A stretch of DNA of 7,569 bases from an uncultured Bacteroidales bacterium (GTDB taxonomy: Bacteria > Bacteroidota > Bacteroidia > Bacteroidales > Tenuifilaceae): positions 1-7,569 of the forward strand of contig CALGIR010000333.1 in NCBI GenBank assembly GCA_937915475.1. Direction: 5' to 3'. The position numbers were made by a program, and so were the translations under genes. The notes under the pieces are model-generated. The model did not search any database, was not told the DNA's origin, and saw only the letters and a list, made by a program, of their open reading frames with translations. Shown one piece after another: positions 1-6,131 of the stretch. Each line of letters starts with the position of its first letter. Within the stretch, counting starts at the first letter, position 1.

Positions 1-60
1 CTTGGTTGACACTGTGCGAATTGATCAATTAGGGCAATGCGAGTGAGGTTGGGTATTCAT
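1..60 (-). CDS. Start of a probable Crp/Fnr-family regulator, cut by the window edge and interrupted by an in-frame TGA
   Basis: The ATG at 58-60 follows a good Shine-Dalgarno sequence (AGGAG, 70-74) that overlaps the stop of the BFD-like gene, so this is very likely a translated, coupled start. The frame reads MNTQPHSHCPN, then TGA (25-27), then SIRTVSTK to the window edge. Reading the TGA as Cys gives HCPNCSIR, which resembles the HCQDCSI segment of E. coli FNR that carries [4Fe-4S] ligands; many Bacteroidota Crp/Fnr proteins start similarly. A Crp/Fnr regulator beside hcp is a known arrangement (HcpR-type). The TGA could be a nonsense mutation, a sequencing error, a recoded selenocysteine or a sign that the identification is wrong. 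A GTG at 10-12 could allow reinitiation. The frame beginning at 59 is also open to the window edge but has no ATG, GTG or TTG start. Only about 20 codons are visible, so the family call is tentative. Confidence 0.45.
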
Positions 61-69
61 AATTATTTA

Positions 70-74
70 CTCCT
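70..74 (-). promoter_or_regulatory. Strong Shine-Dalgarno sequence overlapping a stop codon
   Basis: On the minus strand the sequence TAGGAG contains both the TAG stop of the BFD-like gene and an AGGAG ribosome binding site, 9 bases before the ATG at 58-60. The other genes in this window have A-rich leaders without such a site, as is usual in Bacteroidota. The overlap suggests translational coupling and fixes the start of the last gene of the operon. Confidence 0.6.
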
Positions 75-249
75 AGTTTAAGTGTTCGTCTAAAATGTCC
101 TGAATATCATCTTCGCATGCTCCACAAACGGTTCCTGCTTCGGTTTCAACCTGAATATCCTCAAAGGTTTTACAACCCTTCTCCTTAATGGCTGCTACTA
201 TCTGACCACGGGTTACCTCCATGCAGTTGCAGATTATTTCGTTACTCAT
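73..249 (-). CDS. BFD-like [2Fe-2S]-binding small protein, 58 aa
   Basis: The 58-residue product starts MSNEIICNCMEVT and ends ILDEHLN. It has C7-x-C9 and C42-x2-C45 separated by 32 residues, which is the ligand pattern of the BFD-type [2Fe-2S] domain (bacterioferritin-associated ferredoxin; also found in NirB and NifU). A further cysteine (C26) lies between the two pairs. The length matches a free-standing single domain. It is probably cytoplasmic and passes single electrons or supports cluster assembly. It lies 34 bases downstream of the cupin gene on the same strand and its stop overlaps the ribosome binding site of the next gene, so all are likely co-transcribed with hcp. Its partner is not evident from sequence; Hcp or the operon's ferredoxin-like protein are reasonable candidates. 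The domain call is firm, the role is inferred. Confidence 0.88.
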   Translation of the reverse strand: MSNEIICNCMEVTRGQIVAAIKEKGCKTFEDIQVETEAGTVCGACEDDIQDILDEHLN

Positions 250-283
250 AGCTTAATTGTATTTTTTGGAAGCGAGAATTAAT

Positions 284-628
284 CTACGCCTCAGTTTTAG
301 TTTGATCTTTTATCATAATTAGCACCATCTTAAAGCGCTCGGTTGCCTCAACGCTATGCGGAATACCAGCAGGCATAATTATGGTTTCGCCACCAACTAA
401 ATCGTTGGGCTCACCGCCTATTGTAATGCGGGCATTGCCCTCCAAAACCTGGATTATTGCATCAAAAGGAGCGGTGTGTGTACTTAGGCTTTCACCTTTA
501 TCAAAAGCAAAAAGAGAAAGGTTGCCTGTGGGGCGTTTTAGCACATTTTTGCTTACTATGCCTCCGCTACTGTAGTCAACCTCAGCCATAAAGTTGAACT
601 TTTTACCCTTTATAAATTCATTTGCCAT
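284..628 (-). CDS. Small single-domain cupin protein, 114 aa
   Basis: This is a compact cupin beta-barrel with both conserved motifs. Motif 1 runs from G45 to G64 with H51 in a THTAPFDAIIQVLEG context; motif 2 runs from G80 through P86-A-G88 to H91. The second histidine of the usual HxH is alanine (A53), the acidic position is shifted (D56), and the motif 2 asparagine is alanine (A95). Any metal site is therefore not the canonical three-His-one-Glu set and would have to use H51, D56 and H91 or similar. The protein has no signal peptide and no transmembrane segment. The ATG at 626-628 follows an A-rich leader without a Shine-Dalgarno sequence. Small cupins of this kind occur near redox and hcp genes in anaerobes, but no reaction is known to me; it may bind a metal or small ligand or act as a sensor. 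The cupin fold is certain, the function unknown. Confidence 0.85.
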   Translation of the reverse strand: MANEFIKGKKFNFMAEVDYSSGGIVSKNVLKRPTGNLSLFAFDKGESLSTHTAPFDAIIQVLEGNARITIGGEPNDLVGGETIIMPAGIPHSVEATERFKMVLIMIKDQTKTEA

Positions 629-658
629 AATTTTTCATATTAAGTTGTAAGTAAATAA

Positions 659-690
659 CAGTTGGCAAATCAATATTGTTTTGCCAACTG
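659..690 (-). terminator. Hairpin between hcp and the cupin gene (possible weak terminator or mRNA processing/stability element)
   Basis: A perfect 11-bp inverted repeat, CAGTTGGCAAA (659-669) and TTTGCCAACTG (680-690), encloses a 10-base loop. It lies 33 bases after the hcp stop. On the minus strand it is followed by TTATTTACTT, a broken T-run, so termination would be partial at best. No clear promoter is seen between it and the cupin start, which favours read-through, with the hairpin lowering or stabilising parts of the transcript. Confidence 0.5.
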
Positions 691-723
691 CTATAAATCA
701 ATCGTGCTTTTCTTTTAATAATA

Positions 724-2370
724 TTATCCCACCATCAGCTTAATATCCTCATCAACCGTGTTAATTCCGCTAATCCCAAAGTTCTCAACTAGCACGTTAG
801 TAACGTTTGGCGAAAGGAATGCAGGTAGTGTTGGACCTAGGTGAATATTTTTGATACCAAGGTGTAGAAGGGCAAGAAGAACAATCACTGCTTTTTGCTC
901 GTACCAGGCAATGTTGTATGCAATTGGTAATTCGTTGATATCGTTCAGCTCAAATATCTCTTTCAGTTTCATGGCAATAACAGCAAGAGAATAGGAGTCG
1001 TTACACTGGCCTGCATCAAGTACGCGAGGTATTCCACCAATATCGCCTAAAGGCAATTTGTTATAGCGATACTTAGCGCATCCAGCCGTAAGAATAACAG
1101 TATCCGTCGGAAGTTTTTGAGCAAACTCGGTGTAGTAATCACGGCTTTTCATTCTGCCATCGCATCCTGCCATAACAATGAACTTACGTATTGCGCCCGA
1201 TTTTACGGCATCAACAACCTTGTCGGCAAGGGCAAATACCTGTGCATGAGCAAAACCTCCAACAATCTCACCTTTTTCAATTTCAATTGGCGGTTGGCAA
1301 GTTTTGGCCAGCGCAATTATCTCCGAAAAATCTTTTTGCTTACCATTTACGCGCTCAGGAATGTGCTTGCTACCAGGATAACCTGCAGAGCCTGTTGTGA
1401 AAACTCTATTGGCATAAGTTGCATCCTTTTTGGGTGGAACAATACAGTTGGTAGTGAATAGGATAGGGCCATTAAAGGTCTCAAACTCCTCTTTTTGTTT
1501 CCACCAGCTGCTGCCGTAGTTGCCCACAAATTGTTTGTATTTTTTAAATGCAGGATAGTAGTTAGCAGGAAGCATCTCGCTGTGCGTATAAACGTCAACG
1601 CCAGTTCCTTCGGTTTGTATAAGGAGTTCTTCCATATCCTTTAGGTCGTGACCGCTAATAAGTATACCAGGCTTGTTGCTAACACCAATATTAACCTTAG
1701 TAATCTCGGGATTGCCATATGCCGATGTGTTTGCCTTATCGAGCAAAGCCATTGACGAAACGCCAAACTTACCTGTTTCAAGTGTTAGGGCTACTAACTC
1801 ATCAACACTATGGTTTTTGGTGGTGGCAGCCAATGCACGTTGCATAAACTCGTAAAGGGTAACATCCTCGTGGCCAAGGTTAAATGCGTGCTCGGTATAA
1901 GCTGCCATTCCCTTTAATCCGTAGATAATTAACTCTTTAAGCGAGCGGATATCCTCATTGGTTTCTGTAAGTACACCAACAGTTCCAGATTTTTGCTCGT
2001 ACATTTCGGGAGTGCCTTGCCATGTGCAACCCTCAAAGCTATCGTCAACCGAAACGCCTTGCTTTTTGCACTCTTCGCGTAGGCTATTGCGCAACTCAAG
2101 TCCACGGGTTATGCGGTCGATAAATACCTTTTTGTCGTAGTTGGCATTGGTGATAGTCATAAACAGGCTATCAAATATAAACTTGTTCACTATGGGATTC
2201 TCGTATTTCTTTTCTTTTCGTAGAGTTGAACTATACACGCTCATCCCTTTTAATGTGAACATAAGTAAATCCATGGTGTTGGCAAGGTCGTCGGTTTTGC
2301 CGCACACACCCTTAATGGTACAACCTGTACCTTTAGCAGCCTCTTGGCATTGAAAACAAAACATGCTCAT
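724..2370 (-). CDS. hcp: Hybrid cluster protein (Hcp, prismane protein; hydroxylamine reductase / NO reductase), 548 aa
   Basis: Hcp is a cytoplasmic Fe-S protein that reduces hydroxylamine to ammonia in vitro. In E. coli it acts as an NO reductase and protein S-nitrosylase under anaerobic nitrosative stress. The N-terminal ligands C5, C8, C17 and C23 have the C-x2-C-x8-C-x5-C spacing of anaerobe-type (class I-like) Hcp rather than the wider spacing of enterobacterial class II. All ligands of the hybrid Fe-S-O cluster are present: H241, E265, C309, C403 (the persulfide position), C431, C456, E491 and K493. Each is offset by exactly three from the Desulfovibrio vulgaris numbering. The 548-residue length is normal for class I, so the enzyme looks intact and active. 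No Hcr-type reductase gene follows it; the ferredoxin-like gene upstream is the likely electron donor. The start at 2370 has an A-rich leader; a second ATG two codons later (M3) is possible. Confidence 0.97.
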   Translation of the reverse strand: MSMFCFQCQEAAKGTGCTIKGVCGKTDDLANTMDLLMFTLKGMSVYSSTLRKEKKYENPIVNKFIFDSLFMTITNANYDKKVFIDRITRGLELRNSLREECKKQGVSVDDSFEGCTWQGTPEMYEQKSGTVGVLTETNEDIRSLKELIIYGLKGMAAYTEHAFNLGHEDVTLYEFMQRALAATTKNHSVDELVALTLETGKFGVSSMALLDKANTSAYGNPEITKVNIGVSNKPGILISGHDLKDMEELLIQTEGTGVDVYTHSEMLPANYYPAFKKYKQFVGNYGSSWWKQKEEFETFNGPILFTTNCIVPPKKDATYANRVFTTGSAGYPGSKHIPERVNGKQKDFSEIIALAKTCQPPIEIEKGEIVGGFAHAQVFALADKVVDAVKSGAIRKFIVMAGCDGRMKSRDYYTEFAQKLPTDTVILTAGCAKYRYNKLPLGDIGGIPRVLDAGQCNDSYSLAVIAMKLKEIFELNDINELPIAYNIAWYEQKAVIVLLALLHLGIKNIHLGPTLPAFLSPNVTNVLVENFGISGINTVDEDIKLMVG

Positions 2371-2425
2371 AATTGTAGTTTTTATTAGTTAATTGATTTT
2401 ATTATAATTTGAAAGTTTCCTTACT

Positions 2426-2488
2426 GATTACCGCTCACCGCTCACCGATTACTGTTCACCGATTACCGATTACCGATTACTGTTTACC
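2426..2488. repeat. Degenerate heptanucleotide tandem repeat array (about nine units)
   Basis: Nine consecutive 7-bp units are visible on the plus strand: GATTACC, GCTCACC, GCTCACC, GATTACT, GTTCACC, GATTACC, GATTACC, GATTACT and GTTTACC. Imperfect units continue on the right to about 2503, with a partial unit (TTACT) on the left. The array fills most of the 135-bp gap between the ferredoxin-like gene and hcp and would be transcribed as GGTAATC-type repeats. It resembles the short tandem heptanucleotide (STRR-like) arrays known from cyanobacterial intergenic regions. It contains no gene, and no hcp promoter was found in this gap. Confidence 0.9.
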
Positions 2489-2505
2489 GATACACCGCCA
2501 CCCAA

Positions 2506-3414
2506 CTAAACCCAAGCACTTTCTAATACTTCCCCTTTTATTCCAACAGTTATTAGTTTAACTGGAACTTTGCGCTTTGCCTGATTCATTGCCATTTTTA
2601 CAAGTTGAAGTAATCCACCACAGCAGGGTACTTCCATTTTCATAACTGTAATGGTATCTATCTGGGCGCTATCTATTAATGCTGTAATTTTTTCAACGTA
2701 AACTTCTTTATTTGAATCGAGTTTTGGGCAGGCGATGGCAAGTGTTTTACCTTTTAGATAATCGCTATGGAAATTACCCATTGAGAATGCTACACAGTCG
2801 GCAGCGAGCAATAGGTTAGAACCCTGAAAGTGGCTAGTGTTAGGATTGATAAGGTGGAGTTGCACAGGCCAATGGGTCAACTCTGATTTTCCAGAAATCA
2901 ATCCTGCGCCATTCTGCTGGGTGCTCGAACCAAAACTCTTTGCGGCTGAACCGGGGCAACTGCCTCCGCTATGCTGATGCTGTGGTTTTGGGGTGTTGTT
3001 GTCACAGCCACAATCCTCTTCCTTTTGGTGACTATTTAGTGCATGTAGCACTTCTTCTGGGCTGAAATTGTACTTGTCCCGATTAGCTAGCAGCCACTCA
3101 ACACCTTGTCGTAAAAACTCTTTCTCATTGTAATCCTTTAGGTGCTTTAGGTGAGCAATAACAGTATTCTTGCCATTGCCTACCATTTGGCTAATGGTAT
3201 GTATTTCATCGTATGGCTCGGCCTCGCGATGCTCAACGGAAATTGCACCCACCGGACAGTCGCCTATGCAGGCGCCCAGGCCATCGCACATCAGTTCGCT
3301 AACAAGTACTGCTTTTCCGTCAATTAGTTGAAGAGCACCCTCATGGCAACCGGTAATACAGTTTCCGCATCCATTGCAAAGGTCGCGGTCGATTGTAATG
3401 ATATCCCTTTTCAT
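2506..3414 (-). CDS. Ferredoxin-like iron-sulfur protein with C-terminal cysteine-bearing domain, probable electron donor to Hcp, 302 aa
   Basis: The N-terminus is a bacterial two-cluster ferredoxin domain. Its first motif is C13-x2-C16-x2-C19-x3-C23. In the second, C43-x2-L46-x2-C49-x3-C53-P, leucine replaces one expected ligand, so that cluster has only three cysteines and may be [3Fe-4S] or use another ligand. Residues 60-130 look helical. A low-complexity linker follows (about 132-177), rich in Cys, His, Gly and Ser, with C135, C137, H146, H148 and C153. The C-terminal domain (about 178-302) has the WPVQLHL segment, C207 in AADC, C229 in ACPKLD and C264-C265 in VPCCGG; I recognise it as a conserved domain of ferredoxin-like proteins encoded near hcp in anaerobes, with unknown chemistry. 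No signal peptide or membrane segment is present. It is the first gene of the operon, behind the regulated promoter. Transfer of electrons to Hcp is inferred from context. Confidence 0.85.
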   Translation of the reverse strand: MKRDIITIDRDLCNGCGNCITGCHEGALQLIDGKAVLVSELMCDGLGACIGDCPVGAISVEHREAEPYDEIHTISQMVGNGKNTVIAHLKHLKDYNEKEFLRQGVEWLLANRDKYNFSPEEVLHALNSHQKEEDCGCDNNTPKPQHQHSGGSCPGSAAKSFGSSTQQNGAGLISGKSELTHWPVQLHLINPNTSHFQGSNLLLAADCVAFSMGNFHSDYLKGKTLAIACPKLDSNKEVYVEKITALIDSAQIDTITVMKMEVPCCGGLLQLVKMAMNQAKRKVPVKLITVGIKGEVLESAWV

Positions 3415-3458
3415 ATTGTAGTGTAATTATTTTTGAAGCTAAATTTTATTTTACACTG

Positions 3459-3466
3459 CAAACATA
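3459..3466 (-). promoter_or_regulatory. Bacteroidetes-type -7 box of the ferredoxin-hcp operon
   Basis: The minus strand reads TATGTTTG, an exact match to the Bacteroidetes -7 consensus TAnnTTTG. This predicts transcription starting near 3455 and a leader of about 41 bases before the ATG at 3412-3414. No TTTG or TTG element lies at the expected distance of 19-21 bases upstream. That place is occupied by the edge of the palindrome at 3487-3504, as expected for an activator-dependent promoter. Confidence 0.65.
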
Positions 3467-3486
3467 GGGAATGGCTATGAGCTGGG

Positions 3487-3504
3487 ATGTAACATATGTT
3501 ACAT
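3487..3504. promoter_or_regulatory. Perfect 18-bp palindrome, probable Crp/Fnr (HcpR-type) operator
   Basis: ATGTAACATATGTTACAT is identical to its own reverse complement. Its core GTAAC-N4-GTTAC has the size and symmetry of a dimeric Crp/Fnr-family site and resembles sites predicted for HcpR-type regulators of hcp genes. Its centre (3495.5) is about 40 bp upstream of the transcription start inferred from the -7 box, matching the -41.5 position of class II activation. The only gene it can serve is the minus-strand operon beginning at 3414. Confidence 0.75.
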
Positions 3505-3528
3505 GGAAATGATTTTATAAAAGAAAAA

Positions 3529-3552
3529 CGCTCCTTTTTGGAGCGCTTTTTT
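3529..3552 (-). terminator. Intrinsic terminator downstream of the acyltransferase fusion gene
   Basis: A 6-bp GC-rich stem, CGCTCC (3529-3534) with GGAGCG (3540-3545), encloses a 5-base loop. On the minus strand the stem is followed by TTTTT (3524-3528), and on the plus strand it is followed after one C by TTTTTT. It can therefore work in both directions. For the minus strand it lies just after the stop of the gene ending at 3568 and isolates that gene from the hcp operon. Confidence 0.85.
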
Positions 3553-3567
3553 GAATTAACTTGCCTT

Positions 3568-6027
3568 TTATGCTAAAACATGTTTAATTTCATTGTAAAC
3601 ATCCTCAGTAAGTGCTTCTGGTGTGCGTCCTTCGGGGAGAATTGGTTCAAGGAACTTGACCCTAACCTTAACCCAGGGACGAGGGATTCTTGCACCAACC
3701 GGCAAAGCTCTATCGGCTCCAATAATGGCAACTGGCACAACAGGTACGTTTAGTTCGGTGCTAAGTATGGCAAAGGTTTTCTTAAATTCGCCTAATTTGC
3801 CGTTAGTGGTTCTAGTTCCCTCGGGAAAAATAATCACCTTTTTACCTTCCTTTAGAGCAGCAGCCATTTTTTGTATCGATTCCTTTAATTCACCCTCAAT
3901 ATCCATCACAATTACATTGTTTGTGCGAGCAAGAAACCGCAGAAATCTATTATTAACATGTTTTTTCTTAGCGTAGAAATAGGTTTGCTTAAAAACTTTC
4001 CGTTTTAGGAACGAAGCCACAAATAATCCATCAATAAAACTCTGGTGATTTGGTGCAATTATGCATGGTCCGTCGGGAATGTTATCCATGCCTTCTCCAC
4101 GAAAACGAAAGTATAGTTTAAAAGAAAATTTTGCGGTGTTTTTGAAAAAGTTGTGTGTAAACCATGATTTGGGCAACTTTATGTCAACCTTTTCTTTTAA
4201 GGTTTCGGCCCAACTTGTGGTTTCTTGACGGAACCATTGCTTTTTCTCATTAATATAATCTGCCATATCGCTAAGCGTTGGAAAGGTGATGAGTCTCTTT
4301 TCATCCATCTTAACGCCAAAAGTTTTTTCGATATGATTAGCTAGTCCCATTTTTGTTAATGAGTCTAGTCCAATATCAAATTCAATATGATGATTTGGTT
4401 TTACGTCAAAATCAATCTGCGATTCGATATAGTTTTTAACAGAAAGGTAGTATATGGTCTCCTTAAAGTTGAAGGTTCCGCTTTTAGCTGTTGCGTTTTT
4501 GGCGTGATCGGCTAATTTAAACCGTTGAATTTTTCCTAAGCGCGTTCGTGGAAGCTCGCTATTAACAATGGCAAACTTCATTATTCGTTTATAGCTTGAT
4601 TGTTTATCGTTAAATGCAGGTATAATTTGATGCTTAAAGTAATCGTCAATATCGGCAACGTTTTGCTCAAAAAGAGCCTCGAAGTCTGGAAGAATGGCAA
4701 TGTGCAGCTGATTATTATGAAGGAATACGCCAGCCTCTTTTACAGAAGAGTGAGTTTTTTCAAATTTGGTTTCCACCTCAACGGGGTTAATGTTTTTACC
4801 GTTTGAGAGTATTATTATATCTTTTTTACGCCCAGTTATGAAGAGGTATCCGTCCTTGTCAATTCTACCCAAATCACCCGTGTAAAGCCATCCGTCTTTC
4901 AGTACTTCGCTTGTCTCTTTCGGGCTATTAAGGTAGCCTTTCATAATATTCTCGCCCTTGGCAACTATTTCGTCATCCCTAATTTCCATCTGTATGCTAG
5001 GTAATGCTTGTCCTGGCGAACCAATTCTAACTTTCCCAGGGCGGGTAAAAGTTATCATGGGAGCTGCCTCGGTCATACCAAAACCCTCAAGCACATCAAA
5101 ACCCAAGGTTTGAAAAAGTTCTCCGATATGCGTAGGCAGGGCGGCTCCACCGCTAACAAGAAACTTTAGGTGTCCCCCAAAGTTAACGTGAACCTTTTTA
5201 AATATTTTAAGAGCTAGCTTTTTACTTTTTAACGATTTTACTAGTTTGTATAGCGTCTTGGCAACAAAACTTGAGCTAATCTTTGCCCAAACCCCTTTAT
5301 AGATAAGTTCGTACAGACGAGGAACACCAATCATTATGGCTACTTGATTGTTCCTGAGCGTTTCGAGTAAATCGTTTGATTGCATTGATGGAGACATGGC
5401 AATTGTACTTCCAACGTAAAGGGGAATAATCATTGTTCCGGCCAAAGGAAATATGTGGTGCAATGGCAGTAGCATTAAAACCTGTCGTTCGGAATTATAA
5501 ATCTCAACCTCTTTTGAAACGCCTCGAATATTTGCAATAAGGTTTTTGTACGAAAGCATAACTCCTTTTGGGCTACCTGTTGTGCCCGAGGTATATATGA
5601 TTACAGCAGTTTTGTCAAGATCTTTAGCCTGTTCCCATTCTAAGTTTTGCCCAGGCTGTGGTAACTCCAAGTCCCCTAGATAAGAAATGTTAGGTGTAAA
5701 GGTCAACTGCGATGATATTTCGTCAACCTTACGCTTAAGTTCAGGGCTAATAAATATTAGGTCAGGCTTACAGTCGTTAATTATAAAGCTAATATCTTCG
5801 GTAGATGCTAGATAATCAATTGGAACAACCTCACAATTATTTCTCCAACCAGCATAAAAAGCGGCAATCCAATCAATCCTATTCTCAGAGTATATTGCAA
5901 TTCTTTCGAAGTCTTGGTTGGAAAACAGCTTGGAGTACGAATCGATTAAACTTAGCAGTTCGCTGTAGCTATAACTCTTTTCCTTTGTTATTACTGCCGC
6001 TTTATCCTTGTTCTCAAAATTTATCAT
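3568..6027 (-). CDS. Acyl-activating enzyme (AMP-binding) - acyl carrier domain - PlsC acyltransferase fusion, 819 aa
   Basis: Three domains are visible in order. (1) An adenylate-forming acyl-CoA/acyl-ACP synthetase, about 1-510, has the P-loop YTSGTTGSPKG (145-155), GFGMTE (315-320), YTGDLGR (382-388) and a likely catalytic lysine K499 in RTRLGKIQRF. (2) An acyl-carrier domain, about 525-595, has the phosphopantetheine serine S556 in IGLDSL. (3) A PlsC-type 1-acylglycerol-phosphate acyltransferase, about 640-819, has the H661-x4-D666 box in NHQSFID and FPEGTRT (734-740). All key residues are present. The likely reaction is ATP-dependent activation of a fatty acid, loading onto the in-cis carrier, and transfer to a lysophospholipid or related lipid. 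E. coli Aas does similar chemistry with the domains in the reverse order and a separate ACP. The protein has no signal peptide and is likely cytoplasmic or membrane-associated. It has its own promoter and terminator and appears monocistronic. The acyl acceptor cannot be read from the sequence. Confidence 0.92.
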   Translation of the reverse strand: MINFENKDKAAVITKEKSYSYSELLSLIDSYSKLFSNQDFERIAIYSENRIDWIAAFYAGWRNNCEVVPIDYLASTEDISFIINDCKPDLIFISPELKRKVDEISSQLTFTPNISYLGDLELPQPGQNLEWEQAKDLDKTAVIIYTSGTTGSPKGVMLSYKNLIANIRGVSKEVEIYNSERQVLMLLPLHHIFPLAGTMIIPLYVGSTIAMSPSMQSNDLLETLRNNQVAIMIGVPRLYELIYKGVWAKISSSFVAKTLYKLVKSLKSKKLALKIFKKVHVNFGGHLKFLVSGGAALPTHIGELFQTLGFDVLEGFGMTEAAPMITFTRPGKVRIGSPGQALPSIQMEIRDDEIVAKGENIMKGYLNSPKETSEVLKDGWLYTGDLGRIDKDGYLFITGRKKDIIILSNGKNINPVEVETKFEKTHSSVKEAGVFLHNNQLHIAILPDFEALFEQNVADIDDYFKHQIIPAFNDKQSSYKRIMKFAIVNSELPRTRLGKIQRFKLADHAKNATAKSGTFNFKETIYYLSVKNYIESQIDFDVKPNHHIEFDIGLDSLTKMGLANHIEKTFGVKMDEKRLITFPTLSDMADYINEKKQWFRQETTSWAETLKEKVDIKLPKSWFTHNFFKNTAKFSFKLYFRFRGEGMDNIPDGPCIIAPNHQSFIDGLFVASFLKRKVFKQTYFYAKKKHVNNRFLRFLARTNNVIVMDIEGELKESIQKMAAALKEGKKVIIFPEGTRTTNGKLGEFKKTFAILSTELNVPVVPVAIIGADRALPVGARIPRPWVKVRVKFLEPILPEGRTPEALTEDVYNEIKHVLA

Positions 6028-6131
6028 TACTTCAATTTTGTTTTTACTTAATAGAAAACATCAATTCTAATAAGTTGTTCGATAGTTTTTTGATGTTCAT
6101 ACGCGCAAACGTTAACCCTTTACCTACGGAA

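Noticed and set aside
1..59. Alternative minus-strand frame beginning near 59 (reads IPNLTRIALIDQF) as the true downstream gene
   Set aside because: It is open to the window edge but has no ATG, GTG or TTG start, while the ATG at 60 has a well-placed ribosome binding site and a product matching the FNR N-terminal pattern.
1117..1461. Plus-strand open frame of 114 codons
   Set aside because: It lies wholly inside hcp on the opposite strand, and its translation has no recognisable motifs, so it is an overlap artefact. The same applies to the other short plus-strand frames inside hcp (1191-1400, 1673-1855, 1958-2140, 2141-2353) and the minus-strand frame 1347-1598.
2401..2406. TATAAT on the minus strand 31 bases before hcp as a separate hcp promoter
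   Set aside because: No matching -35 is seen at the right distance, and the genome type uses TAnnTTTG boxes, none of which occur in this gap. hcp is more likely transcribed from the promoter at 3459.
2421..2503. Short repeats as a possible CRISPR array
   Set aside because: The units are 7 bp and directly adjacent with no spacers, so this is a simple tandem repeat.
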